A stretch of 64,000 bases of DNA, taken from contig NZ_JAFBCX010000007.1 of NCBI RefSeq assembly GCF_016907955.1, forward strand, positions 186,001 to 250,000, given 5' to 3'. Below the pieces are notes generated by a model. That model had not been told where the DNA came from, ran no database searches, and worked only from the letters and a program-made list of their open reading frames with translations. The stretch is from Lentzea nigeriaca. GTDB taxonomy: Bacteria; Actinomycetota; Actinomycetes; Mycobacteriales; Pseudonocardiaceae. Of the stretch, positions 14,747 through 24,153 are shown piece after piece. How positions within the stretch are numbered: position 1 is the stretch's first letter; every line of letters starts with the position of its first letter. A program made the translations under genes and the position numbers.

Positions 14747-16600
14747 TCAGCTCAGGTAGCGCACCTGACGGGCCTTGCCCTCCAGCACTTCCTCCCGAGC
14801 CTGAGCGATCTCCGGCCGGTGCGACGTCTCCGGCACGCCGACCTCCCACCACGCCCCGGCCTCGGTCCACGACGACGGGTGCGTGCGGATCACGACGACG
14901 GCCGGGCGGCGTTCGGACACCGCCACCTCGCGAGCCTTGCGGTAGGCGCCTTCCAGCTCACCCAAAGACTCCACGGGGAAGACCGCGCAGCCCATCGACG
15001 CGGCGTGGGCGGCGAAGTCCGTGCGCGGGGGTTCGGTGTGACTGGTCGTGCAGTCGGCGTAGAGGTTGTTGAAGCCCGCGCCGCCCTGGCCCGTCTGCAG
15101 GCGGTGGATCACCGCGTAGCCGTCGTTGTCGCAGACCACAGCGACGAAGCCGTGGCCCGCGAAGGACGCGGAGAACAGCTCGGAGTTCAGCATCAGGTAC
15201 GAGCCGTCGCCGAGCAGCGTGGTGACGATGCCGCCGGTGTGGGCGATGGCGGCGCCCCACGCGCCGGCCAGTTCGTAGCCCATGCAGGAGAAGCCGTACT
15301 CGACGTCCATCGTGGCCTCGCCGGACGCGCGCCAGCCGCCGATCAGCTCGCCCGGCAGGCCGCCGGACGCCGTCATGACGTAGTCGGTGGGGCCGCTGAC
15401 GTCGTTCACGACGCCGACGACCTGCGCGTACGTCGGGAGGCCGTCACCAGGGGTGCGCAGGGCGGTGATGTGCTCGTCCCACTTCGCGCGCTCGGTCAGG
15501 GCGCGGCGGGCCCAGTCGGCGGGAGCCTGCCAGGAGCCGAGGACGTCGGTGAGTTCGCGCAGGCCCTCGTCGGCGTCGGCGACCAGGGCGAACGAGCCGC
15601 GCTTCACGGCGTCGAAGCGGGCCGCGTTCAGCGAGATCATCCGCACGTCGGGGGAGAAGACGGTCCAGGACGCGGTGGTGAAGTCCTGCAGCCTGGTGCC
15701 CACGGCGATCACGAGGTCGGCCTCGCCCGCCAGGACGTTGGCCGAGGTCGAGCCGGTGATGCCGAGCGGGCCCGCGTGCAGCGGGTGGTCGTGCGGGACC
15801 AGCGTGCGGCCCGCGGTGGTCTCGGTGATCGGGATGTTGTGCTGCTCGGCGAACCGCAGGGCACGGCCCGCGGCGCCCGAGTAGCGGACGCCGCCGCCGA
15901 GCACCAGGAGAGGGCGCGAAGCACCTCGGACTGCCCGCGCTGCCTCGGCCAGCGAGTGCAGGTCTGGGCGTTGGCGCAACGGGCGGTGGACGACCTCGGC
16001 GAACAGCGACTCCGGGAAGTCGTAGGACTCGGCCTGCACGTCCTGCGGCAGAGCCAGGGTCACGGGACCACAGTCGGCCGGGTCGGTCAGGATCCGCGCG
16101 ACCTGCGGGAGCGTCGACAGCAGCTGCTCGGGACGGGTGATGCGGTCGAAGTAGCGGCTGACCGCGCGGAACGCGTCGTTGACCGTCGTGGTCGGGTCGT
16201 GGAAGTGCTCGACCTGCTGCAGCACCGGGTCGGGTGCGCGGCCGGTGAACGTGTCGCCCGGCAACAGCAACAAGGGCAACCGGTTCGCGTGGGCCACGCC
16301 CGCGGCGGTGACCATGTTCAGGGCGCCGGGGCCGATCGACGACGTGGCGACGCCGACCTGGCGGCGGTGGGAGGCCTTGCCGATGCCGACCGCGGCGAGG
16401 GCCATGCCCTGTTCGTTGTGGCCGCGCCACACCGGCAGGCGGTCGCGGACCTCCTCCAGGGCGTTGCCGAGGCCGAGGACGTTGCCGTGGCCGAAGATCG
16501 CGAACACGCCGAGGAACAGCGGCGCGTGCGAGCCGTCGAAGAGTTCGGTGCGCTGGGCCAGCATCCAGCGGACCAACGCCTGCGCGGTCGTGAGCTTCAC
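14747..16600 (-). CDS. iolD: 3D-(3,5/4)-trihydroxycyclohexane-1,2-dione hydrolase (IolD)
   Basis: A 617-aa ThDP-dependent enzyme. The N-terminal Pyr domain has 'GHNEQGMALAAVGIGKAS' (with the catalytic Glu), the central domain 'PLLVLGGGVRYSGA', and the C-terminal PP domain 'LLGDGSYLMLNSELFSA' followed by 'VVCDNDGYAVI'. 'IFGHGNVLGLG' near residue 35 is typical of IolD. It opens the dione ring to 5-deoxy-glucuronate in inositol breakdown. It starts with GTG 16600, overlapping the iolB stop (GTGA). It is last in the minus-strand iol operon. Confidence 0.95.
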   Translation of the reverse strand: MKLTTAQALVRWMLAQRTELFDGSHAPLFLGVFAIFGHGNVLGLGNALEEVRDRLPVWRGHNEQGMALAAVGIGKASHRRQVGVATSSIGPGALNMVTAAGVAHANRLPLLLLPGDTFTGRAPDPVLQQVEHFHDPTTTVNDAFRAVSRYFDRITRPEQLLSTLPQVARILTDPADCGPVTLALPQDVQAESYDFPESLFAEVVHRPLRQRPDLHSLAEAARAVRGASRPLLVLGGGVRYSGAAGRALRFAEQHNIPITETTAGRTLVPHDHPLHAGPLGITGSTSANVLAGEADLVIAVGTRLQDFTTASWTVFSPDVRMISLNAARFDAVKRGSFALVADADEGLRELTDVLGSWQAPADWARRALTERAKWDEHITALRTPGDGLPTYAQVVGVVNDVSGPTDYVMTASGGLPGELIGGWRASGEATMDVEYGFSCMGYELAGAWGAAIAHTGGIVTTLLGDGSYLMLNSELFSASFAGHGFVAVVCDNDGYAVIHRLQTGQGGAGFNNLYADCTTSHTEPPRTDFAAHAASMGCAVFPVESLGELEGAYRKAREVAVSERRPAVVVIRTHPSSWTEAGAWWEVGVPETSHRPEIAQAREEVLEGKARQVRYLS

Positions 16601-17484
16601 TTGACCCGCCCCTCTGCGGTCGTGACCGGGCAGCGCGGGTCGAGTTCCTGCGTCGCCCAGCTGTCCCGGACCCAGGTGTGCGCCGGGTCGTCGCAGAACG
16701 CCATCGAGCGTTCGGCGCCCGGACCGGCGAGAACGTTCAGGTAGTACATGGGATATCCCGGCGCCGCGACGCACGGGCCGTGGTAGCCGCGCGGGATCAG
16801 GAACACGTCACCGTCGCGCACGGTCACGTCCTCGTCGATCGTGCCGTCGTCGGTGTACGTGCGGTGGAAACCGAAACCGGTGCGGGAGGGCGTGACCTGG
16901 TCCCGGTCGGCGATGCGGAAGTAGTAGACCTCCTCGTTGTTCACCTCGCACGGCTCCGAGTCGTCGTGCTTGTGCGGCGGATACGAGGACCAGTTGCCGT
17001 CCGGGGTGATGAGTTCGCACGCGTTGAGCTTGTCCGCGTGGTCCCACACGCCCGGTACGCCGAAGTTGGTGACCTGGCGGGTGGCGTTGCCAGAGCCACG
17101 CACCTCGACGGGAACAGCGTCGGCCGGGCCGTACTTGGGAGACAACCGCTTCGAGCACCGCGCCATCGGCAGCGCGACCTCGCATCCGTCTACAGAGGAC
17201 AGTACGACCGAAGCGTCACGGGGCACGTAAGCGAAGTCCGTGACGCGGGTGAACACCGACTCCCGGCCCTGCAGTTCGTAACGCTCGGCGTCGACCTCCA
17301 CCGTCAAAGACCCGGCCAGCGGCAGCACGAACGCCTCGAACTCGCCGGTCTCGACGGTGCGCGACCCACCGGCCTCGATCCGCAGCACGCGCAGTCCCGT
17401 ATACGCCCACCCCGCGTCCTCTGGTGTCAACGAGATGACGTCCGAGGCGGTCGAGAGCGTCCCGTGTGGACGGTGCAAAGTCAT
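16597..17484 (-). CDS. iolB: 5-deoxy-glucuronate isomerase (IolB)
   Basis: A 295-aa bicupin. Marks include 'GNWSSYPPHKHDD', 'EEVYYFRIA' with metal-binding His/Glu residues, and 'DVFLIPRGYHGPCVAAPGYPMYYLNVLAG' near the C-terminus. It isomerises 5-deoxy-glucuronate to 2-deoxy-5-keto-gluconate after IolD. Its start ATG 17484 overlaps the stop of the preceding aldolase candidate, and its stop overlaps the iolD start, showing tight translational coupling. Confidence 0.95.
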   Translation of the reverse strand: MTLHRPHGTLSTASDVISLTPEDAGWAYTGLRVLRIEAGGSRTVETGEFEAFVLPLAGSLTVEVDAERYELQGRESVFTRVTDFAYVPRDASVVLSSVDGCEVALPMARCSKRLSPKYGPADAVPVEVRGSGNATRQVTNFGVPGVWDHADKLNACELITPDGNWSSYPPHKHDDSEPCEVNNEEVYYFRIADRDQVTPSRTGFGFHRTYTDDGTIDEDVTVRDGDVFLIPRGYHGPCVAAPGYPMYYLNVLAGPGAERSMAFCDDPAHTWVRDSWATQELDPRCPVTTAEGRVK

Positions 17485-18386
17485 GCCGTGATTCCCCTTG
17501 CGGTACGAAGGACTTCGGCAGCGGCGGCGACGGCAGCGGCGACGTCGCCGTCCGGCGGGTAGAGCAACGCGCGGCCGACGACGAGTCCGCGCACGGTCGG
17601 GTGGCGCAGCGAGCGGCCCCACGACGCGAGGTCGTCCTCCGGCTTCTCGGACGGCACACCGCCGAGCACCAGCGCGGGCAGCGCGGTGGTGTCCAGCACG
17701 ACGTCCGGCTCGTCCGGCGCGGGCAGCTTCAGCCAGGTGTACGCGGAGGTCGCGCCCAGCCCGGCGGCAACGGCCGAGGCACGCGACAAGGCCGCGGAGT
17801 TCTTCTGCAGCACCAGCTTGTCGTTGTGATCACGCTTGTACGGCAACGGTTCGACCATCGCCATCAGCCCGTGCTCCGCGAGCTCGGTGACGGCCCGCGC
17901 GCAGCCTTCCAGCGTCGGGATAGTGCCGGGGTCCGAGTCGACCAGGCGCAGCAGCATCTTGCCGCCGTCCAGCCCGAACGCGGCGATGGACGACGCGTCG
18001 TAGGCGGTGAACCTGTCGTCGATCTCCCAGTCCGCACCGGCCAGGCCGCCGCGGTTCATCGAACCGATGACCACGCGCTCGTTCAGGCCGTCCAGCAGCA
18101 GCAGGTCCTCGATCACGTCCGGCGTGCCGAGGACACCGTCGACCTCGGGGTTCGCCAGCGCCGTCAGCAACCTGGCCAGCAACGACCTGCGGTCGGCCAT
18201 CGCCAGCGGGTCGCCGCCGACGCCCAGCGCGCCCCGCGCCGGGTGGTCCGCCGCGACCAGGAACAGCGTGGACTTGCCGTTCAGCAACGAGTTCCGCCGA
18301 CGGCGAGCCTGATACGCCCGCCGCACCGCGCCGGGATCGGTCGCTCGCGTCTCCAGCAGCTCAGCCCACTGCTCGTCAGTGATCAC
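17481..18386 (-). CDS. Cgl0159-family (beta/alpha)8 protein, candidate DKGP aldolase
   Basis: A 301-aa protein starting at GTG 18386. It shows 'STLFLVAADHPARGALGVG', 'VDGVLGTPDVIEDLLLL', 'MVEPLPYKRD' and 'LKLPAPDE', features of the Cgl0159-like TIM-barrel family related to class I/DeoC-type aldolases. It lies between iolC and iolB, where an aldolase splitting 2-deoxy-5-keto-gluconate 6-phosphate is needed; Bacillus uses the unrelated class II IolJ. The lysine in 'AYTWLKLP' or 'PYKRD' could form a Schiff base. Aldolase function is inferred from context and family; the ATGA/GTGA overlaps place it firmly in the operon. Confidence 0.75.
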   Translation of the reverse strand: MITDEQWAELLETRATDPGAVRRAYQARRRRNSLLNGKSTLFLVAADHPARGALGVGGDPLAMADRRSLLARLLTALANPEVDGVLGTPDVIEDLLLLDGLNERVVIGSMNRGGLAGADWEIDDRFTAYDASSIAAFGLDGGKMLLRLVDSDPGTIPTLEGCARAVTELAEHGLMAMVEPLPYKRDHNDKLVLQKNSAALSRASAVAAGLGATSAYTWLKLPAPDEPDVVLDTTALPALVLGGVPSEKPEDDLASWGRSLRHPTVRGLVVGRALLYPPDGDVAAAVAAAAEVLRTARGITA

Positions 18387-19315
18387 AGCAGATCCTCGAT
18401 CTCCTTCTGGTCCGGCATCGCATCGGCGCAGGCCAGCCGGGACGCCACGATCGCGCCGGCCGCGTTGGCGTGGCGGGCGATCTTCACCGGGTCCCAGCCC
18501 GACAACAGGCCGTGCACCACGGATCCGCCGAACGCATCACCCGCGCCGAGCCCGCACACGACCTCGACCGGCGTCGGCTCGACCGTCCACCGGCCGTCCG
18601 GCGTCGCCACGAGCACACCCTCGGCGCCCTTCTTGACCAGCGCCAACGAGATCCCGCGCGCCAGCAACCGATCGGCGGCCTCGTCCGGGTCGGACGTGCC
18701 GACCGCGATCTCGCACTCGGTCCGGTTGCCCACCGCGACCGTCACGTGGTCGAGCATCCAGCTGATCTCGGCGCGCGCTGTCTTCACATCCGGCCAGAAC
18801 ATCGGCCGGTAGTCCAGGTCCAGCACGGTGTGCCCGTGCCGCGCCCGGTTCGCGAGCATCATCCGTTGCGACGAACGAGCGGGCTCGGCGGAAACCCCGG
18901 TGCCCGTCACCCACAACAGCGGGACCTCGCGCGTGAGCGACCACGGCACGTCGTCTTCGCTCAAAGTCAGATCCGGAGCGGTCGGCAGCCGGTAGAACAG
19001 CAGCGGCGGGTCCGCGGGCGGGTTCAGCTCGCAGAACACCACCGGAGTCAGCAGATCGGGCGAGGTCCCGACGTACTCCGACGACACTCCGAAGCCTTCA
19101 AGTGCCTGCCGCACATACGTTCCGAACCCGTCCGGCCCGACCTTGGTCAGCACCCCGGCACGACGGCCGAGCCGCGCGGCGGCGACCGCGACGTTGGTCG
19201 CGGTGCCGCCGAGCGACTTGGCGAACGTGCTGACCTCGGCCAGCGGCACCCCCGACTGCTCGGGGTAGAGGTCGACACCGACCCGGCCGACGGTCAGCAC
19301 TTCGAGAGACGTCAC
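18383..19315 (-). CDS. iolC: 5-dehydro-2-deoxygluconokinase (IolC)
   Basis: A 310-aa PfkB-family kinase. It has the N-terminal '[16 protein letters not shown]' typical of IolC, the glycine motif '[17 protein letters not shown]', and the C-terminal '[18 protein letters not shown]' with the catalytic Asp. It phosphorylates 2-deoxy-5-keto-gluconate. Start GTG 19315 overlaps the end of the ABC ATPase gene, and its stop overlaps the aldolase candidate. Every inositol step is thus encoded in this locus. Confidence 0.94.
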   Translation of the reverse strand: MTSLEVLTVGRVGVDLYPEQSGVPLAEVSTFAKSLGGTATNVAVAAARLGRRAGVLTKVGPDGFGTYVRQALEGFGVSSEYVGTSPDLLTPVVFCELNPPADPPLLFYRLPTAPDLTLSEDDVPWSLTREVPLLWVTGTGVSAEPARSSQRMMLANRARHGHTVLDLDYRPMFWPDVKTARAEISWMLDHVTVAVGNRTECEIAVGTSDPDEAADRLLARGISLALVKKGAEGVLVATPDGRWTVEPTPVEVVCGLGAGDAFGGSVVHGLLSGWDPVKIARHANAAGAIVASRLACADAMPDQKEIEDLL

Positions 19316-20082
19316 GCCTCGACACCCCGCAGCTCGTGAGCCAGCGCTTCCAACTCGGCACCACCGGCCATCTGGCGCGTCAGCTCCTCCAGACCGATCT
19401 CCGGCTTCTCGTAGCTGCCCAGCGCGCGGCCGCGCTTGAGCAGCAGGAACCGGTTGCCGACCGGATAGGCGTGGTGCGGGTTGTGCGTGATCAGCACGAC
19501 GCCGAGACCGCGATCACGGGCCTGGGCCACGTACTTCAGCACCACACCGGCCTGCTTCACGCCGAGAGCCGCGGTCGGCTCGTCGAGGATCAACACCTTG
19601 GCGCCGAAGTAGACGGCGCGGGCGATGGCGACGCACTGCCGTTCACCACCCGACAGCGTGCCGACCGGCTGTTCCACGTCGCGCAGGTCGATGCCCATGT
19701 CGGACAACGCCTTCTTGGTGATCTCGCGCCCCTTCCTGCGGTCCAGGAAGCCGAACTTCGTCGTCGGCTCGGAACCCAGGAAGAAGTTGCGCCACACCGA
19801 CATCAGCGGCACGACCGCGAGGTCCTGGTACACGGTCGCGATGCCGTGGTCCAGGGCCTCGCGCGGCGACGAGAACCTGACCTCGTCGCCCTCGACCTTG
19901 AACGAGCCCTGGTCGTGCTGGTGAACTCCGGCCAGGATCTTGATCAGGGTCGACTTGCCCGCGCCGTTGTCGCCGAGCACGCAGGTGACCTCACCGGCGT
20001 TGACCACAGTGGACACATCGCTCAGAGCGATGACGCTGCCGTAGGTCTTGCCGATGTTCTCGACCTCGATGAGTGACGTCAT
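19312..20082 (-). CDS. Sugar ABC transporter ATP-binding protein
   Basis: A 256-aa ATPase with one nucleotide-binding domain: Walker A 'GDNGAGKST', signature 'LSGGERQ', Walker B '[11 protein letters not shown]' and H-loop '[10 protein letters not shown]'. Carbohydrate-uptake-2 ATPases (RbsA/XylG type) normally carry two domains, while the FrcA/single-domain type has one, as here. It powers uptake with the permease at 20079-21140 and the binding protein at 21144-22145. Start ATG 20082 overlaps the permease stop. Inositol is the likely cargo because the genes lie inside the iol operon. Confidence 0.92.
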   Translation of the reverse strand: MTSLIEVENIGKTYGSVIALSDVSTVVNAGEVTCVLGDNGAGKSTLIKILAGVHQHDQGSFKVEGDEVRFSSPREALDHGIATVYQDLAVVPLMSVWRNFFLGSEPTTKFGFLDRRKGREITKKALSDMGIDLRDVEQPVGTLSGGERQCVAIARAVYFGAKVLILDEPTAALGVKQAGVVLKYVAQARDRGLGVVLITHNPHHAYPVGNRFLLLKRGRALGSYEKPEIGLEELTRQMAGGAELEALAHELRGVEA

Positions 20083-21140
20083 CGCTTCACCCTTTCCGCC
20101 CGACGGCGAAGCATGTTGTTCACCAGCACGGCCGCCAGCAGCATCACGCCGAGGAACAACTGGAACCAGTCGCTGTTCCAGCCGGCGTAGACGATGCCCT
20201 GCCGCGCCATACCGAAGATCAACGCGCCGATCGCCGCGCCCACCGCGGAACCGAAGCCACCGGTCAGCAGGCAGCCGCCGATCACCGCCGCGATGATGTA
20301 CTGGAACTCGAGGCCGATGCCCTGGTTCGCCTGCACGCTCGCGTACCGCAGGATGTTGATCGAGCCGACGAGCCACGCGGCGAACGCCGTCGTCATGAAC
20401 AGCAGGATCTTCGACCGCACGACCGGCACACCGACCGCGCGCGAGCTCTGCGCGGCACCACCGATCGCGAAGATCCAGTTGCCGAACTTGGTGCGCACCA
20501 GCACGGTCGACGCGATGACGGTGAACAGGACCCACCAGATGATCGACACGTAGAAGTTCGAGCCGCCGATCTGGAACGTCGACGCGAACAGGAAGCCCGC
20601 CGACTCGTAGCCGGCCGTCGACCGCATGCCCGACACCTGGACGCTGCCCGTCACGAGGCGGGTGACGCCGAGGTTGAGGCCCTGCAACGCGAGGAAGCTG
20701 CCCAGCGTCACGATGAAGCTCGGCAGGCCCGTGCGCATCACGAGCCAGCCGTTCAACGCTCCCACCGCCAACGCGAAGGCGAGCGACACCAGCAACGCCA
20801 GCCAGACGTTGAGTCCCAGCTGGGTGGCGAGGAGAGCCGTGACGAGCGCGGTGGACGCCGTCATGACACCGGCGGAGAGGTCGAACTCGCCACCGATCAT
20901 GAGCAGCGCCACGGCGACCGCCATGATGCCGAGCATGGACGCGTCGTCCAGCCAGGTCGCGGCACCGCCCAGGCTCAGGAACTGCTCGGTGACCACGGAG
21001 AAGAAGAGGAACACGAGCAGTGCGCCGAGCATGGCGCCGATCTCCGGACGCACGACCATCTGGTCGAGCAGCCTCGGCTTGCTCAGCCGTTCGTCGGCAG
21101 CCGGTGGGGCCTTGGCCGTCACGGTCATCTCCCCGCTCAC
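20079..21140 (-). CDS. Sugar ABC transporter permease (RbsC/FrcC type)
   Basis: A 353-aa membrane protein with about ten hydrophobic segments. Family stretches include '[20 protein letters not shown]', '[20 protein letters not shown]', '[19 protein letters not shown]' and '[20 protein letters not shown]'. Pairs with the adjacent ATPase and lipoprotein for probable myo-inositol import. The start GTG 21140 has a GGGAG upstream; ATG four codons in is an alternative. Confidence 0.92.
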   Translation of the reverse strand: MSGEMTVTAKAPPAADERLSKPRLLDQMVVRPEIGAMLGALLVFLFFSVVTEQFLSLGGAATWLDDASMLGIMAVAVALLMIGGEFDLSAGVMTASTALVTALLATQLGLNVWLALLVSLAFALAVGALNGWLVMRTGLPSFIVTLGSFLALQGLNLGVTRLVTGSVQVSGMRSTAGYESAGFLFASTFQIGGSNFYVSIIWWVLFTVIASTVLVRTKFGNWIFAIGGAAQSSRAVGVPVVRSKILLFMTTAFAAWLVGSINILRYASVQANQGIGLEFQYIIAAVIGGCLLTGGFGSAVGAAIGALIFGMARQGIVYAGWNSDWFQLFLGVMLLAAVLVNNMLRRRAERVKR

Positions 21141-21143
21141 TCC

Positions 21144-22145
21144 CTACCGCTTGCCGTTCTTGGCGTACTCCGCGACCTTGTCCACATTGGACTTGTCGAC
21201 GAAGCCGGGACCGGTCAGTACGGGCTTGCCACCGCCGAGCGTGTTGGCGTTCTCCTTGAACAGCTTCAGCATCACGATCGGCAGGTAGCCCTGCTCGTAC
21301 TGCTGCTGGTCGACGGCGAAGAGCACGTCACCGGCCTTGATAGCGGTGACCACGTCGGCGTTCAGGTCGAACGTCGCGACCTGCGCCTTCGAGCTCGCGC
21401 CCTTGATGGCGGACGCCGCGTTCACCGCGACCTGCGGGTTCAGCGCCAGCACGCCGTCGAACGAGGTGTCGGACTGCAGCTTGGCCTTGATACGGGACTC
21501 GATGTCGGTCGGGTTGGAGATGTCGACCTGGAGGTTCTCCACCGTGCCGCCGAAACCGGTGCGGGCACCGTCGCAGCGCTGGTTGAGGCCCGTGTTGCCG
21601 GCCTCGTGGATCACGCACAGCAGCTTGGTCTTGCCCGCGGCCTTGAGCTTCTTGCCGGCTTCCTCACCGGCGATCGACTCCTCCTGGCCGACGTGTGCCA
21701 TGGCACCGAACTCCGCGCTCTTCGCGCTGCCCGAGTTGATCGTGATGACCGGGATGCCGGCCTTCACCGCGTTCTGGATGGACGTCTTCAGCGCGTCCGG
21801 GTTCGCCATCGACACCACGATGCCGCCGACCTTCTGCGACACGGCGTTGTCGATCAACTTGGCCTGGGCGCCGGGGTCGCCGTCGGAGTTGTAGGTGACG
21901 CCGACGCCGAGCTGCTTGCCCGCGTCCTCCGCGCCGACCTTCACCACGCTCCAGAACGCGTCACCCGCGGTGCCGTGCGTGATCACGGCGACCTTGAGGT
22001 CACCCGAACTGCCGGATGAGCTGTTGTTCTGCGTGTTCTGCGTGTTCTGGGTGTTAGTACCCGTGGGACCGCTACACGCGGTGAGTAGGGCAACTGCGAG
22101 AACTGCGCCCACAGCGCCCGCACGGATGACCAAGCGAGACTTCAT
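21144..22145 (-). CDS. Sugar ABC transporter substrate-binding lipoprotein
   Basis: A 333-aa protein. The signal peptide ends at the lipobox 'LLTACSG' and is followed by a low-complexity linker of NTQ repeats and Ser/Gly. The periplasmic-binding-protein type 1 domain begins '[19 protein letters not shown]' and includes '[15 protein letters not shown]', '[10 protein letters not shown]' and '[16 protein letters not shown]'. These are RbsB/inositol-binding marks. It delivers sugar, probably inositol, to the permease. The linker is encoded by three near-identical 9-bp tandem repeats (22026-22052). Confidence 0.92.
   Translation of the reverse strand: MKSRLVIRAGAVGAVLAVALLTACSGPTGTNTQNTQNTQNNSSSGSSGDLKVAVITHGTAGDAFWSVVKVGAEDAGKQLGVGVTYNSDGDPGAQAKLIDNAVSQKVGGIVVSMANPDALKTSIQNAVKAGIPVITINSGSAKSAEFGAMAHVGQEESIAGEEAGKKLKAAGKTKLLCVIHEAGNTGLNQRCDGARTGFGGTVENLQVDISNPTDIESRIKAKLQSDTSFDGVLALNPQVAVNAASAIKGASSKAQVATFDLNADVVTAIKAGDVLFAVDQQQYEQGYLPIVMLKLFKENANTLGGGKPVLTGPGFVDKSNVDKVAEYAKNGKR
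22026..22055. repeat. 9-bp tandem repeat in the lipoprotein linker
   Basis: Two exact GTTCTGCGT units, a third GTTCTGGGT and a partial fourth lie in tandem. On the minus strand they encode Asn-Thr-Gln repeats just after the lipidated Cys. Slippage here would change only the length of the tether. Confidence 0.7.
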
Positions 22146-22159
22146 CGTCTCCAGTCCCT

Positions 22160-23020
22160 TCAGAGGATCTTTCCGAGGTGCGCGAGGCTGCGCGCGGTGT
22201 CCTTCAGTGGCTTGTCCACTGGACTTCCGTCCTTGAGCTGGGTGTCCTGCTCGAGCACGAACCATCCGGTGTAGCCCGCCTCTTGAACGAGCTTCACCAG
22301 CGCTTCCACGTTCACGTCGCCGTCCCCGAGCGGCACGTAGATGCCCTGTTCCACGGCATCGGTGTAACTGAGCTCGCCGCTGCGCACCTTCGCCGCGATC
22401 TCGTCACGCACGTCCTTGAGGTGCACGTGACCGATCCGGTCCGGGTAGCGGCGCGCCAGCTCGACCGGGTCCGTGCCACCGATCAGGAGGTGGCCGGTGT
22501 CCAGGCAGAGCTGGAGATCGGAGTCCGCGAGGAACCGGTCGACCTCCGCCTCCCGCTCGACGTGGGTGCCCACGTGCGGGTGCAGCACGGTGGTGAGCCC
22601 GTGCTCGGCGGCGATCTCCCGGATCTTCGCGCAGGTGTCGACGAGGGTGTTCCACTCGTCGTCGGTGAGTTGCGGTCGTTCGTCGTAGCCGTCGAGACCC
22701 GTCGCGGCGGCGAGCACGAGCACCTCGGCCCCGCCCGCCTTCAGGATTCCCGCCACGCGGTCGGCTTCGTCCAGAGTGGACTGGACGTCCGTGTGCAGCG
22801 TGACGGCGAGGAACCCGCCGACGAGCGTCAGTTCGTACTCGGTGAGCAGCGCCTTCAACGCACCGGGGTCGGCGGGCAGGTAGTCGGGCGGGCCGAGCTC
22901 GGTGGCCGCCAGGCCCAGCGAGTTCATCTCGTCCAGAACGGTCGTGGCCGGCAGGACGTTGCCCCAGCCAGGAACCTCGCACACGCCCCAGGAGATGGGT
23001 GCTCCAGCGATCTTGGCCAT
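22160..23020 (-). CDS. iolE: IolE-like TIM-barrel inosose dehydratase/isomerase
   Basis: A 286-aa xylose-isomerase-like TIM barrel. The N-terminal 'IAGAPISWGVCEVPGWG' is characteristic of IolE/IolH-type proteins; 'TVLHPHVGTHVE', 'LCLDTGHLLIGG' and 'GHVHLKDVRDEI' carry metal-binding His, Asp and Glu residues. In the pathway it would dehydrate 2-keto-myo-inositol to the dione used by IolD. An inosose isomerase (IolI/IolH) role is possible. It is 14 bases upstream of the lipoprotein gene and 2 bases after iolG. Confidence 0.85.
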   Translation of the reverse strand: MAKIAGAPISWGVCEVPGWGNVLPATTVLDEMNSLGLAATELGPPDYLPADPGALKALLTEYELTLVGGFLAVTLHTDVQSTLDEADRVAGILKAGGAEVLVLAAATGLDGYDERPQLTDDEWNTLVDTCAKIREIAAEHGLTTVLHPHVGTHVEREAEVDRFLADSDLQLCLDTGHLLIGGTDPVELARRYPDRIGHVHLKDVRDEIAAKVRSGELSYTDAVEQGIYVPLGDGDVNVEALVKLVQEAGYTGWFVLEQDTQLKDGSPVDKPLKDTARSLAHLGKIL

Positions 23021-23022
23021 GC

Positions 23023-24018
23023 CTAGTTCCCCTCGATCTTCACCGGTGCGCCGGTGCGGCGCGACTGCTCACACGCTTCAGCCAGGCGGAGGCTGATCAG
23101 ACTCTCCCGCGCCGGTGACGGGTTCGCGACTTCACCCTTGATGACCTGCGTGAACAGGTTCATCTCGTTGACGTACGCGCGGTGGAAGCGCTCCGGGAAG
23201 CCGGGGTAGGCGTCCGGTCCGGCCACGTGGCCGCCGGGCTCCAGCGAGTTCAGCGGCGTGCGCGGGTCGACGCCCGCGACCAGCGAGTCCTTGCTGCCCA
23301 GCACCTCGATGCGGTGGTCGTAGCCGACCGGGTCGTGCCGGCCGCCGGCCAGCGTGGCGTGCGCGCCGCCCGCGAACTTCAGCATCACGACCGCGTTGTC
23401 CACGTCGTCGGCGTCCGCGAACGCCTGGTGCACCAGGACGGAGCCCGACGCGTAGACCTCGACGACGGGCTCGCCGACCAGCCACGGCACGCAGTCCAGG
23501 TCGTGGATCAGCAGGTCGCGGAAGATGCCACCGGACGCGGGCAGGTAGGAGAAGTCCGGCGGGTTCGCGTCGTTGCCGACGGCCCTGACCAGGTAGATGT
23601 TGCCGACCTCGCCCGCGCGGATGCGGCGGTTGAGCTCGTAGATGGCCGGGTCGAAGCGGCGCTGGAAGCCCACCAGGACCTCGACGCCGGACTTCTCGAC
23701 GTCCTCGACCAGCGCGGTCATCTCGGCGAGGTCGCTCGCGATCGGCTTCTCGCACAGCGTGGGGACACCCTTGGCGATCGCCGCGCGCAGCATCTCGGGG
23801 TGGGTGTTCGTCGGGGTGGCGAGCAGGACGCCGTCGACGTTGCCGAGCAACGTGTCGAGGTCGTCCACCGCCTTGGTTCCGCTCAGCTCAGCCGACGCCT
23901 GCGCGGCACGACCGGGCACCGGGTCGAAGAGAAGAACCTCGTCGACTCGATCCAGTGCGGCGAGGTTGGTCGCGTGCATGGTGCCGATTCGACCGACACC
24001 CGCTACTCCGATCCGCAT
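23023..24018 (-). CDS. iolG: Inositol 2-dehydrogenase-like Gfo/Idh/MocA oxidoreductase
   Basis: A 331-aa NAD-dependent oxidoreductase. Rossmann motif 'GVAGVGRIGTMHATNL' at the N-terminus, 'ATPTNTHPEM', the catalytic 'CEKPIA', and 'GGIFRDLLIHDLD' with the active-site Asp/His pair. It would oxidise myo-inositol to scyllo-inosose, the first step. It is the first gene of the minus-strand operon, read from a promoter containing two LacI-type operators. Substrate specificity is inferred from the locus. Confidence 0.88.
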   Translation of the reverse strand: MRIGVAGVGRIGTMHATNLAALDRVDEVLLFDPVPGRAAQASAELSGTKAVDDLDTLLGNVDGVLLATPTNTHPEMLRAAIAKGVPTLCEKPIASDLAEMTALVEDVEKSGVEVLVGFQRRFDPAIYELNRRIRAGEVGNIYLVRAVGNDANPPDFSYLPASGGIFRDLLIHDLDCVPWLVGEPVVEVYASGSVLVHQAFADADDVDNAVVMLKFAGGAHATLAGGRHDPVGYDHRIEVLGSKDSLVAGVDPRTPLNSLEPGGHVAGPDAYPGFPERFHRAYVNEMNLFTQVIKGEVANPSPARESLISLRLAEACEQSRRTGAPVKIEGN

Positions 24019-24052
24019 CGCAGGTTTCCCCTGTTCATCGCCGATGATGTGT

Positions 24053-24082
24053 TAGAGCGCTCTATTGGTTGGAGCGCTCTAA
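24053..24082. promoter_or_regulatory. Paired LacI-type operators between iolG and the regulator
   Basis: Two palindromes with centres 17 bp apart: TAGAGCGCTCTA (24053-24064) and TTGGAGCGCTCTAA (24069-24082). Both carry the GAGCGCTC core with the central CG typical of LacI-family sites. They sit between the divergent iolG and lacI-type genes, so the encoded repressor probably controls both directions. Confidence 0.8.
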
Positions 24083-24153
24083 TGCTGTAGCTTCCGTCAC
24101 ACGGGTGTCAAGGGTGTGTTTCCCGCCCGTGACGTGAGGGGAGGTGGTTACCG

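Noticed and set aside
14819-16744. A 641-codon open frame on the plus strand opposite iolD
   Set aside because: It is a shadow of iolD's GC-rich third positions, with no recognisable sequence. The iolD product matches its family end to end.
20073-22019. A 648-codon open frame on the plus strand opposite the ABC transporter genes
   Set aside because: Repetitive Arg/His/Glu composition typical of antisense frames; it crosses three well-supported genes.
22026-22055. CRISPR-like or regulatory repeats
   Set aside because: The 9-bp units are in frame in the lipoprotein linker and have no spacers, so it is a coding microsatellite.
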